Below, one piece after another: positions 27,384-34,651 of a stretch of 64,000 bases of DNA (positions within the stretch are counted from its first letter, which is position 1; every line of letters begins with the position of its first letter). The notes beneath the pieces were generated by a model, which had not been told where the DNA came from, ran no database searches, and was given only the letters and a program-made list of their open reading frames with translations. This DNA comes from DASULK01 sp036278255 (GTDB lineage: Bacteria; Actinomycetota; Actinomycetes; Mycobacteriales; Micromonosporaceae), in the NCBI GenBank assembly GCA_036278255.1, contig DASULK010000080.1, positions 1 through 64,000 on the forward strand, given 5' to 3'. The translations under genes were made by a program, and so were the position numbers.

Positions 27384-27434
27384 CCGTTGGGCTCCGCCCG
27401 GCGCGTGGGTGACGTGCCGGGCGGAGCCCAACGG
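27384..27434 (-). promoter_or_regulatory. intercistronic stem-loop between xylF and xylG
   Basis: A perfect 19-bp inverted repeat (27384-27402 with 27416-27434), extended inward by four pairs including one G-U, closes on a 5-base loop. It lies just downstream of the binding-protein stop and upstream of xylG, so it probably stabilises or partly terminates the xylF mRNA, giving more binding protein than membrane parts. Confidence 0.8.
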
Positions 27435-27471
27435 TGGTGCCGACGTGCCATGCTGATCGCGTCGGTCCCGG

Positions 27472-28563
27472 TCAGCTGATGCCGACTTCGGTGCACATGG
27501 CCGCGAAGTCACCGGTGCAGAGCTCCTCCTTGGTGACGAAGCCGTCCGCCACGACATCCTGGACGTTGTCCCGGTAGATGGCCTTCGGGGTGAGCAGGAC
27601 GGCGCTGACATCCCGGCCGCTCTCCGGGTCCTTGACCGACTGGCCCGTCTCCTTCTTCTCGCCCTTCGCCAGCGCGATGGCGAGACTGGCGGCCGCCTCC
27701 GCCTCCTCCTTGATCGCCTTGTAGACGGTCATGCACTGGTCACCGGCGAGGATGTTCTGCAGCCCCTGCACGGTGGCGTCCTGGCCGGTTACGGGGATCT
27801 TGCCGTTGAGCTTGTTCTTCTTCAGCACCGAGATGACCGCGTTGCCGAGCCCGTCATTCGCGGCGAGCACCCCGTCGATCTTGCCCTTGGTCTGGGTGAG
27901 ATGCTGCTCGAAGATCGTGGCGGCCTGCGTGTTGTCCCAGTCCGGCACAGACTCATCCGGGCCCTTGACGTACTCCTTCGAGTCGAACTTCGGCTTCAGT
28001 ACCGAGTCGTAGCCGTTCTTGAAGAGGGTGGCGTTGTTATCGGTCGGTGAGCCGTTGAGGTAGCTGACCACCGGGTTTGTGGCACCCTTGTCGGTCAGGC
28101 ACTTGACCAGGCCCTCGCCCTGCAGTTTCCCGACGGACTCGTTGTCGAAACTGACGTAGTACTCCGCTGACCCGCCGAGGGTAAGCCGGTCGTAGTCGAT
28201 GGTGGCGACCCCCTGCGACTTGGCCTTGTCGAGCACCGCCTTACCGGTGCCGGAGTCCAGGTTGACGATCATCAGCACCGTCACGCCGCTGGTGATCATC
28301 TGGTCGGCGATCGTCTGGAACTGGGTCTTGTCGCCGTGCGCGTTCTGGATGTCGTGCTTGACGCCGGCGGCTTCGAACGCCTCTTGCAGGTATTTGCGGT
28401 CGGCGGTCTCCCAACGGTCGGAGGTCGAGCTGTCCGGCAGGATGACGCCGACCTTCGGGGTGGTGCCGGCTCCGGCGTCTCCGTCGGTCTCATCGCCACA
28501 GGCGGTGAGAGCACCCATGGCCAACAGGCTCGCAGCGGCGAGCGGGAGTAGCTGTCTGCGCAT
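27472..28563 (-). CDS. xylF: sugar-binding lipoprotein (XylF-like)
   Basis: A 363-residue periplasmic-binding-protein-like-1 receptor. Signal peptide with lipobox LTACG (lipidated Cys near 22). The start of the mature part, VGVILPDSSTSDRWETADRKYLQEAF, matches the XylF/RbsB entry strand with the phosphate/sugar-contact region, and VTGQDATVQGLQNILAGDQCMTVYK is the typical hinge segment. First gene of the minus-strand sugar operon; a good AGGACCGG site precedes the ATG. Confidence 0.88.
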   Translation of the reverse strand: MRRQLLPLAAASLLAMGALTACGDETDGDAGAGTTPKVGVILPDSSTSDRWETADRKYLQEAFEAAGVKHDIQNAHGDKTQFQTIADQMITSGVTVLMIVNLDSGTGKAVLDKAKSQGVATIDYDRLTLGGSAEYYVSFDNESVGKLQGEGLVKCLTDKGATNPVVSYLNGSPTDNNATLFKNGYDSVLKPKFDSKEYVKGPDESVPDWDNTQAATIFEQHLTQTKGKIDGVLAANDGLGNAVISVLKKNKLNGKIPVTGQDATVQGLQNILAGDQCMTVYKAIKEEAEAAASLAIALAKGEKKETGQSVKDPESGRDVSAVLLTPKAIYRDNVQDVVADGFVTKEELCTGDFAAMCTEVGIS

Positions 28564-28840
28564 TGCACCGGTCCTTTCGAATCGGGATCGGGGTCTCGGA
28601 ACGAACTGGTTGCGGTGGTGCTGCCGTGGGGGCTCCGGATGCCGCCACGGCGACGGCGGAGACCGGCCATGCCTTTGTTGTGTCCGGCAACGTATTAGTT
28701 ATCCAGGTAGGAGCACAAGAGTGGCGCGGCGATGAATAAGTTGTTTGCCATAACAATTCAGCAACATCGGTGCTTGGGCGATGCGGAGCTGCGAAGTGGA
28801 CGGAGGCACCCCGGCCGCCGGACGGCCTTCGCCGGTGCTG
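28564..28840. promoter_or_regulatory. AT-richer promoter region of the sugar operon with a candidate ROK operator
   Basis: Between the xylF start and the methyltransferase terminator lies a noticeably AT-richer patch (28680-28765). It holds an inverted repeat TTGTT-N6-AACAA at 28741-28756, a plausible half-symmetric operator for the ROK repressor, and other AT tracts such as TATTAGTTATCC. I could not fix a -35/-10 pair. No gene seen. Confidence 0.4.
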
Positions 28841-28883
28841 GCCGCCCCTCCGCCCCGTCTCTGTTCCGAAGAGCAGGGGCGGC
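28841..28883 (-). terminator. terminator after the methyltransferase gene
   Basis: GCCGCCCCT (28841-28849) pairs with AGGGGCGGC (28875-28883) around an inner CTCT/AGAG hairpin, 19 bases beyond the stop of the minus-strand gene that ends at 28902. It fits a terminator in that direction, though no T-run is present. Confidence 0.5.
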
Positions 28884-28901
28884 CCGGGGCGGTCGTGATC
28901 G

Positions 28902-30173
28902 CTAGCTGTCGGCAGTGATCGGTTGACAAAGCAACGCGAAGGGTGCGCCCGCCACCCGGGTCAGGACGAGGCTGGCGGCTGCGGTGCCGGCCAGCCGCAG
29001 ATCGTTCCGGAGTCGCTGTGGGTCGAGTGCGGAGCCGCGTTTGAGGATCTCCAGTCGACCGACAGCGCGTTCGCGTAGCAGTGCCCGCAGGCGTTTGAGC
29101 GAAAACGGCAGCACGTCGGTCACCTCCAGGCAGCGGGCGAAGGGGGTAACCCGCGCCTCATCGGCGTAGACGTATGCGATGGTCGGATCGGCGAGCACCC
29201 CGTCCACGGCCGCCGCGAACTCGGCCACCAGGTGCGCTCGTACCACCGCCGGGTCCGGGTCGTAGAGAAAACGTCGGACCTCGCCGACCGGTGCGTGTGC
29301 TGCCCCCGTACCGGTCAGTTCCCAACAGGGCTGCCCTCTTCCCGCCTGGACGGGCATAGGGCTGCCCTCTTGAGAAGAAGGCCCAGGAGGGCTGCCCTTG
29401 TGCAGGCGGGGGGAAGCGAGCAGGGTGGCGCGGCGGGGGGTGGTGGCGAGGGGGCCCCACCAGAGGGTCGCCTCCACCAGGTCGCCGTCGACGCTGACCC
29501 ATTCCGCCTCCGCCTCTGATGGAATGAGGGCGTGGGAGATTCCCGGTGCGACCTTGACCACCGTGCGCGGTATCCGGTGGGCCAGGCCGACGACGAAATC
29601 CCACGGGGGCGAGTAGGCGGCCGGGTCGAAGATCCGGCGTCCGGTGCCGATCCGCCGTCGGGCCGGATCGCAGAACACCGCCTCGACGTGGGAGAGGTCG
29701 AACTCGGCGGCGTCGCCCTGCACCACGGTGAACAGGTCGGCCACCCCGGCCGCCGCGGCGTTGGCTGCCGCCATCGCCGCGGTGACCGGGTCGGCCTCCA
29801 CCCCGTACACCCGCAGGCCGGCGCGGGCGGCGGCGAGCGCATCGGCGCCGAGGCCGCACCCCAGGTCGGCCAGGGTCCGCACCCCTGCGGCGCGCAGCCG
29901 CACAGCCCGACGTTCCGCCACCACGGCGCGGGTGGCCTGCTCCAGCCCGGCGCGGGTGAAGAACATGCCGGCGGCGGCCGGACCGAACTTCGCTACCGCT
30001 TTCCGGCGCAGTTCGGCCTGGGTGAGAGCGGCGGCGGCGAGGTCGGCGGGTACGCCGCGCGCCCGGAGCGCGGCGGCCGCGTACAGGGGGTCGCCGCCGG
30101 CCATCTCGGTCGCTGCGGCGAGGGCGTCTGCTCCGGCGGGGGTACGCAGGGCGGCAAGCTGGTCGGAGTTCAC
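28902..30173 (-). CDS. class I SAM-dependent methyltransferase (THUMP-like C-terminus)
   Basis: About 423 residues. A Rossmann methyltransferase core is clear: LADLGCGLGADALAAARAG (motif I), YGVEADPVTAAMAAANA (acidic strand 2 end) and VFCDPARRR (motif IV-like, DPAR). The C-terminal part (PFSLKRLRALLRERAVGRLEILKRGSALDPQRLRNDL) matches the THUMP-like domain found in RNA-modifying enzymes, so RNA methylation is likely. I choose GTG 30173 (NSDQLAALRTPAG); an ATG at 30221 would start inside the CIRCE region. The gene is divergent from groES and shares its promoter zone. Confidence 0.8.
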   Translation of the reverse strand: MNSDQLAALRTPAGADALAAATEMAGGDPLYAAAALRARGVPADLAAAALTQAELRRKAVAKFGPAAAGMFFTRAGLEQATRAVVAERRAVRLRAAGVRTLADLGCGLGADALAAARAGLRVYGVEADPVTAAMAAANAAAAGVADLFTVVQGDAAEFDLSHVEAVFCDPARRRIGTGRRIFDPAAYSPPWDFVVGLAHRIPRTVVKVAPGISHALIPSEAEAEWVSVDGDLVEATLWWGPLATTPRRATLLASPRLHKGSPPGPSSQEGSPMPVQAGRGQPCWELTGTGAAHAPVGEVRRFLYDPDPAVVRAHLVAEFAAAVDGVLADPTIAYVYADEARVTPFARCLEVTDVLPFSLKRLRALLRERAVGRLEILKRGSALDPQRLRNDLRLAGTAAASLVLTRVAGAPFALLCQPITADS

Positions 30174-30214
30174 GGGGTCATTGTGCCGACGGTGAGAGGG
30201 CTCGACGCGCCGGA

Positions 30215-30241
30215 TTGGCACTCTCCTTGACGGAGTGCTAG
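30215..30241. promoter_or_regulatory. CIRCE operator 1 (HrcA site)
   Basis: TTGGCACTC-N9-GAGTGCTAG, two symmetric changes from the CIRCE consensus TTAGCACTC-N9-GAGTGCTAA. It covers the -35 region of the groES promoter. HrcA repressor binding here shuts off groES-groEL until heat stress. Confidence 0.9.
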
Positions 30242-30256
30242 CGACGGGCCTAATCT
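30227..30256 (+). promoter_or_regulatory. groES promoter
   Basis: -35 TTGACG (30227-30232) and -10 TAATCT (30251-30256) with 18 bases between. A vegetative-sigma promoter whose -35 lies inside the first CIRCE; transcription should start near 30263, at the second CIRCE. Confidence 0.65.
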
Positions 30257-30260
30257 GCAG

Positions 30261-30287
30261 TTAGCACTCTCAGGTCGAGGGTGCTAA
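30261..30287. promoter_or_regulatory. CIRCE operator 2 (HrcA site)
   Basis: TTAGCACTC-N9-GGGTGCTAA, one change from consensus. It overlaps the predicted transcription start. Two CIRCE copies before groES are also found in Streptomyces. Confidence 0.92.
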
Positions 30288-30412
30288 CTTCCGGGGCCTT
30301 GTCCCGGATACGCCAGGCGGACCGGCACCCGCGACGACGGACCCGCCCGGTGGCATGAGGCAGATTGACGCCGGCCATTCGGCCGGCACAGAAACCAGTA
30401 CCCCAGGAGGGT

Positions 30413-30727
30413 ATGCCCGTGACTACCGCGACCAAGGTTGCGATTAAGCCGCTCGAGGACCGGATTCTGGTCCAGGCGAATGAGGCTGAGACGACCACCG
30501 CGTCGGGTATCGTGATTCCCGACACCGCCAAGGAGAAGCCGCAGGAGGGCACCGTCCTCGCTGTCGGCCCGGGTCGCATCGACGACAACGGCAAGCGGGT
30601 CCCGCTTGACGTCAAGGTCGGCGACACGGTCATCTACTCGAAGTACGGCGGCACCGAGGTCAAGTACGGCGGCGAGGACTACCTCGTGCTCTCCGCCCGT
30701 GACGTCCTCGCGGTCATCGAGAAGTGA
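30413..30727 (+). CDS. groES: co-chaperonin GroES
   Basis: A 104-residue GroES (Cpn10) with the mobile-loop region NEAETTTASGIVIPDTAKEK and the roof/core strand VAIKPLEDRIL. AGGAGG ends two bases before the ATG at 30413 but is about eight bases from the GTG at 30419, which would give a 102-residue protein; GTG may be the real start. Controlled by two CIRCE sites. It caps the GroEL ring of the next gene or of another GroEL elsewhere. Confidence 0.97.
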   Translation: MPVTTATKVAIKPLEDRILVQANEAETTTASGIVIPDTAKEKPQEGTVLAVGPGRIDDNGKRVPLDVKVGDTVIYSKYGGTEVKYGGEDYLVLSARDVLAVIEK

Positions 30728-30741
30728 CCTACTGACAGTGC

Positions 30742-30780
30742 TGGCGGCCCCGGCGCCCCCACGGGGCGCCGGGGCCGCCA
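30742..30780 (+). promoter_or_regulatory. intercistronic stem-loop between groES and groEL1
   Basis: A perfect 18-bp GC stem (30742-30759 with 30763-30780) closes on a CAC loop, 15 bases after the groES stop and 18 bases before the groEL1 start. No T-run follows. It may be a partial terminator or a processing/stability element separating the two messages. Confidence 0.85.
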
Positions 30781-30797
30781 CGCGTGAAGGGAAAGAT

Positions 30798-32444
30798 ATG
30801 GCGAAAATCCTGAGCTTTTCCGATGACGCCCGCCACCTGCTGGAACACGGTGTCAATGCGCTCGCCGATACGGTCCGGGTCACGCTCGGTCCGAAGGGGC
30901 GCAACGTCGTCCTGGACAAGAAGTTCGGTACCCCGACGATCACCAACGACGGCGTCACCATCGCCAAGGAGATCGAGCTCTCCAACCCGTACCAGAACCT
31001 TGGCGCACAGCTGGTCAAGGAGGTGGCGACGAAGACCAACGACGTCGCCGGGGACGGGACCACCACCGCCACCGTGCTCGCCCAGGCGATGGTCCGCGAG
31101 GGCTTGCGCAATGTGGCGGCCGGCGCCAACCCGGCGGGCCTCAAGCGGGGCATCGACGCGGCTGCCGACAAGCTCTCCAAGGCGCTGCTCGACAAGGCCG
31201 TCGAGGTCAACAGCAAGGAGGCGGTTGCCCACGTCGCGACGATCTCCGCGCAGGACGGCATCATCGGCAACCTGATCGCCGAGGCGATGGAGAAGGTCGG
31301 CCGCGACGGTGTGATCACCGTGGAAGAGGGCTCCACCCTGGCCACCGAGCTGGAGGTGACCGAGGGCCTGCAGTTCGACAAGGGCTTCATCTCGCCGCAC
31401 TTCGTCACCGATGCGGAAGGGCAGGAGGCTGCGCTCGACGACCCGCACATCCTGCTCACCACGGAGAAGATCTCTGCAATCGAGGAGCTTCTGCCACTGC
31501 TGGAGAAGGTCCTGCAGAACAACAAGCCGCTGCTGATCGTGGCTGAGGACGTGGAGGGGCAGGCCCTCTCCACGCTCGCGGTGAACTCGATCCGCAAGAC
31601 CCTCAAGGTCTGCGCGGTCAAGGCGCCCGGCTTCGGCGACCGCCGTAAGGCGATGCTGCAGGACATGGCGATCCTCACCGGGGCGCAACTGGTGGCACCG
31701 GAGCTGGGCTACAAGCTCGACTCGGTGGGGCTGGAGGTGCTGGGTAGTGCCCGGCGGGTCGTGGTCGACAAGGACACCACCACCGTCGTCGACGGTCGCG
31801 GCAACGCCACCGAGGTGGCGGACCGGATCGCCCAGATCCGCAAGGAGATCGAGGCTTCCGACTCCGAATGGGACCGGGAGAAGCTCTCGGAGCGGCTGGC
31901 GAAGCTCTCCGGCGGTATCGCGGTGATCAAGGTGGGTGCGGCGACCGAGGTCGAGATGAAGGAGCGCAAGCTCCGCATCGAGGACGCCATCGCCGCCACC
32001 AAGGCCGCCGTTGAGGAGGGCACGGTGCCAGGGGGTGGGGCCGCCTTGGCGCAGATCGCCTCGGTGCTCGACGACGGTCTCGGGTTCACCGGCGACGAGA
32101 AGGTCGGCGTTTCGATCGTCCGTACGGCGCTGGATGAGCCGCTGCGGTGGATCGCGCGCAACGCCGGTCACGACGGCTCCCTCGTCGTGCAGAAGGTCAA
32201 GGGGGGCGACTGGGGCTTCGGGCTCGACGCCGCCGCCGGGGAGTATGTCGACCTGACCAAGAGCGGCATCATCGACCCGGTCAAGGTGACCCGCAACGCC
32301 GTCGTCAACGCCGCATCGATCGCCGGCATGCTGCTCACCACGGAGAGCCTCGTGGTGGAGAAGCCGGAGGAGGAGCCGGCCGCCGCTGCCGCCGGCCACG
32401 GTCACGGTCACGGCCACGGCCACCAGCACGGCCCCGGCTTCTAG
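30798..32444 (+). CDS. groEL1: chaperonin GroEL1 (His-rich tail)
   Basis: A 548-residue group I chaperonin. It starts MAKILSFSDDARHLLEHGVN at ATG 30798 after GAAGG. ATP site GDGTTTATVLAQ, hinge GGDWGFGLDAAAGEY and the apical regions are normal. The C-terminal tail is GHGHGHGHGHQHGPGF in place of the GGM repeat; histidine-rich tails mark the operon-linked GroEL1 of actinobacteria, whereas the housekeeping GroEL2 has the GGM tail. In mycobacteria GroEL1 has a specialised role (biofilm lipids, copper binding); the same is possible here. Confidence 0.97.
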   Translation: MAKILSFSDDARHLLEHGVNALADTVRVTLGPKGRNVVLDKKFGTPTITNDGVTIAKEIELSNPYQNLGAQLVKEVATKTNDVAGDGTTTATVLAQAMVREGLRNVAAGANPAGLKRGIDAAADKLSKALLDKAVEVNSKEAVAHVATISAQDGIIGNLIAEAMEKVGRDGVITVEEGSTLATELEVTEGLQFDKGFISPHFVTDAEGQEAALDDPHILLTTEKISAIEELLPLLEKVLQNNKPLLIVAEDVEGQALSTLAVNSIRKTLKVCAVKAPGFGDRRKAMLQDMAILTGAQLVAPELGYKLDSVGLEVLGSARRVVVDKDTTTVVDGRGNATEVADRIAQIRKEIEASDSEWDREKLSERLAKLSGGIAVIKVGAATEVEMKERKLRIEDAIAATKAAVEEGTVPGGGAALAQIASVLDDGLGFTGDEKVGVSIVRTALDEPLRWIARNAGHDGSLVVQKVKGGDWGFGLDAAAGEYVDLTKSGIIDPVKVTRNAVVNAASIAGMLLTTESLVVEKPEEEPAAAAAGHGHGHGHGHQHGPGF

Positions 32445-32461
32445 CCGTACGTGTTACCGCG

Positions 32462-32494
32462 CCGCGTGGCAGGGGCAGCCTCCCTGCCACGCGG
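32462..32494 (+). terminator. terminator after groEL1
   Basis: CCGCGTGGCAGGG (32462-32474) pairs with CCCTGCCACGCGG (32482-32494), 13 bp and a 7-base loop, then a T/C-rich run TGTTGCTCTCTG. It ends the groES-groEL1 operon before the convergent whiB gene. Confidence 0.8.
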
Positions 32495-32542
32495 TGTTGC
32501 TCTCTGTCCCCGCTCCCGCCTGATGAGCAGGATGCCCTGGGA

Positions 32543-32932
32543 TCAGGGATGGGCGGGTTCCCGCTGGGTGGGCACTGTCGAGCGGTGCGGCCAGCCCAAC
32601 CGTGCTTCCAGCCCGGCTACATCAACCCGGTTCCGGCGGAGGTTGGCCAAGTCCTCCCAGCCGAGGATGAGCAGCCGCAGCCGGTCGGCCTCGCTGAATC
32701 CGCCCCACACTCCGTACGGCTCGCGGACCGACAGGGCGTGCGCGGCACACTCGGCACGTACGGGGCAGGAAGCGCAGATCGATTTCGCATGGGCCTCCCG
32801 GTGGTTGCGGGATGAGCCCCGCTCGCCTTCGGGATGGAAGAACTGGCCGCTGTCGCGCCCTCGGCAGGCGCCGAGCCGCTGCCAGTCCCACAGGGCGTTG
32901 AGGGGTTTGGGGAGTCTCCGGACGTTCGACAT
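32543..32932 (-). CDS. whiD: WhiB-family regulator, WhiB3/WhiD type
   Basis: A 129-residue iron-sulfur WhiB protein. The four cysteines are in LGACRG and SICASCPVRAEC (C...CxxCxxxxxC), followed by GVWGGFSEADR, the family turn. The stretch WDWQRLGACRGRDSGQFFHPEGERG...REAHAKSICASC strongly resembles M. tuberculosis WhiB3 and Streptomyces WhiD, a factor for late sporulation and redox sensing. ATG 32932 has GGAGG upstream; GTG 32938 adds two residues. The gene lies between groEL1 and the bldM-like gene, as in S. coelicolor. Confidence 0.9.
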   Translation of the reverse strand: MSNVRRLPKPLNALWDWQRLGACRGRDSGQFFHPEGERGSSRNHREAHAKSICASCPVRAECAAHALSVREPYGVWGGFSEADRLRLLILGWEDLANLRRNRVDVAGLEARLGWPHRSTVPTQREPAHP

Positions 32933-33004
32933 CAGCACCCTCCTGCCGCGCCGCCCCGCCTGCTGCCGGTGACCGAAGCCTGTCTTCGTCAGCGGCGGCG
33001 TGCC

Positions 33005-33033
33005 GTGCCGGCACTCCGATTTCCGATATCGGA
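33005..33033. promoter_or_regulatory. palindromes in the whiD-bldM divergent region
   Basis: GTGCCGGCAC (33005-33014) and the perfect 12-base palindrome TCCGATATCGGA (33022-33033) lie in the 273-base gap between two developmental regulators. A further GTGCCGGAAC occurs at 33050-33059. They are candidate operators; the binding factor is unknown. No gene is seen in the gap. Confidence 0.4.
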
Positions 33034-33205
33034 CCGCGATACCCGTTTGTGCCGGAACTCACACGTCCTCGGCCTAGCCTCGTCCTCCGATCCGGTCACC
33101 CCGGACACCTCGGGTTGGCCTATGTGGAGCTTTACGTCTTTTTCCTGGGAAACCTCTGACCGGCGGCCGCTTCCGTGGTCTTCTTTCGAGGGAGAGGAGT
33201 TCGCT

Positions 33206-34030
33206 GTGCGTAACGTTCTTCTGTGCGTCCGGTCAGCTCGGGCGGCGCGTGATGTTGCGGCGGTGGCGGCCCGGCTCGGCCTTGCCACCGCGGTACGGAC
33301 GGCGACCTCAGAGCCGGAGGTGCTCCTCCGGCTCGCGGAGAAGCCGGCCGACATCGTGCTGGCCGAGGCGGCGCTGGTCCGTTCCGACACCGCCAGGTTC
33401 ACCCGGCGGGTGCTGGCCCGAGCCCCCAGAGCGGCGCTGGTCCTCTTCGGAGCCGAGCGGACGTCGGCCGCGGCCGTGATCGCCGCCGGCGCCCGCGGCC
33501 TGATCAGCAGCAGTGATCAGGAGGCGGCCTGCGTGGTGGCCAAAACGCTGCTGCTGCTGCAGGCGCCGGGGCGGAGGCTTGCGGAACCAGGTCTGCCCGG
33601 GGGCGGACGAACCTCCGGCGACGGCGGGCGACGGGTCCCCGGCAGCGGCGCCCCGGAGTCGGCCGAAGCGGGACCGCAGTCCGGTGCATCAACGGTCGTG
33701 CCCGCCCAACGGGAGGTCGATCCGGCACCCGTCGATCCTCCCGTCGCGATCACCTCCGCCGTGCAGCCCGGTGAGCAGGGTGCGCCCCCCACGGCGGTGA
33801 CGCCGGCTCCGCCCACCGGCGGGGAGCATCCGGCCAGCGTGTTGACCGAACGGGAGGCGCAGGTGCTGCGGGCCATGGCCGACGGCAAGAGCAACGCCGA
33901 GATCGGCCGGGAGCTCTACCTGTCCGAGGACACGGTCAAGACCTACGCCCGCCGGATATTCCGGAAGCTCGGGGTCCGGGACCGGGCGCACGCGGTGGCG
34001 ACGGGCTTCCGGGCCGGTCTGGTTGCCTGA
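33206..34030 (+). CDS. bldM: BldM-like LuxR-family regulator with degenerate receiver
   Basis: A 274-residue protein started at GTG 33206 after GGGAGAGGAG. The C-terminal HTH (SVLTEREAQVLRAMADGKSNAEIGRELYLSEDTVKTYARRIF, shown here only by its parts TEREAQVL, SNAEIGRELYLSEDTVKTYA and FRKLGVRDRAHA) is close to Streptomyces BldM. The N-terminal receiver (1-118) lacks the acidic pair at strand 1 (LLCVRSARA), has Glu54 in place of the phospho-acceptor Asp (DIVLAEAAL) and lacks the conserved Lys (GLISSSDQEA). A Pro/Gly/Ala-rich linker of about 80 residues, absent in BldM, joins the two. Neighbouring whiD fits the BldM locus of Streptomyces. Probably phosphorylation-independent. Confidence 0.8.
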   Translation: MRNVLLCVRSARAARDVAAVAARLGLATAVRTATSEPEVLLRLAEKPADIVLAEAALVRSDTARFTRRVLARAPRAALVLFGAERTSAAAVIAAGARGLISSSDQEAACVVAKTLLLLQAPGRRLAEPGLPGGGRTSGDGGRRVPGSGAPESAEAGPQSGASTVVPAQREVDPAPVDPPVAITSAVQPGEQGAPPTAVTPAPPTGGEHPASVLTEREAQVLRAMADGKSNAEIGRELYLSEDTVKTYARRIFRKLGVRDRAHAVATGFRAGLVA

Positions 34031-34035
34031 CCGGC

Positions 34036-34437
34036 TCAGCCTTCGGCTTCGTCGGTGCCCTCGGACAAGGTGTCGTGCACCCCGTCGGCGTACCCGCGGG
34101 CATACTCCCATGTCACGTAATGCTCCGGATCGGGATCGAAGGCCGGCTCATGCATGTGGGGCTGGCCCGAGTTGAGCAAATGACGCAGGTTGCTGCGGAG
34201 CAGGTCCCAGTCGAAGTAGTGGGGCTCGCGGCAGTCTTCGCACTCGATCACGAGCCCGCGGATACCGGTCGGGCCGAGCAGGGCCTGGTAGATCTCCAGA
34301 TCGGCGAGATCCTCCAGCATCTCCTGCCGCTCGATGTCGGTCAGCGGTTCAAGCCGGGGGTCCCCCAGGGGGTCGCCGAGGCCAGCGGACGGATCACTGG
34401 GGTCGCCGCTGAACGGGTCGATGGGATCGTCGTGCAC
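34036..34437 (-). CDS. DUF5319 conserved actinobacterial protein
   Basis: A 133-residue acidic protein started at GTG 34437 (MHDDPIDPFSGDP). It is conserved across actinobacteria beside guaB (M. tuberculosis Rv3412 by position). It has a CxxC pair in IECEDCREPHYFDWDLL, and a C-terminal helix region HYVTWEYARGYADG. Function unknown. It is convergent with the bldM-like gene (5 bases between stops). GC-rich spacer 34438-34651 toward guaB contains the divergent promoters. Confidence 0.85.
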   Translation of the reverse strand: MHDDPIDPFSGDPSDPSAGLGDPLGDPRLEPLTDIERQEMLEDLADLEIYQALLGPTGIRGLVIECEDCREPHYFDWDLLRSNLRHLLNSGQPHMHEPAFDPDPEHYVTWEYARGYADGVHDTLSEGTDEAEG

Positions 34438-34651
34438 CCCCCCACCGTAGTCGTAATACCGGAAGCCGCACGGACCACCGCCCCGACCGCTGCATCGGCG
34501 TCGGCGCCAGCGGCCGGCCGTCACGGACCGCGTCGCTGAGGCCACTCCGGGTCGGTGGGTACGATTAACCATCGTGCCGCCAGATCCGGCGAGCCCGGGC
34601 CGGCGCGATGAGACCTGCCGAAGGCCGTCCGACCAGCTCAGGGGACAAGTC

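Noticed and set aside
30729..32429. 566-codon minus-strand frame opposite groEL1
   Set aside because: Mirror frame of GroEL1 with low-complexity sequence and no domain.
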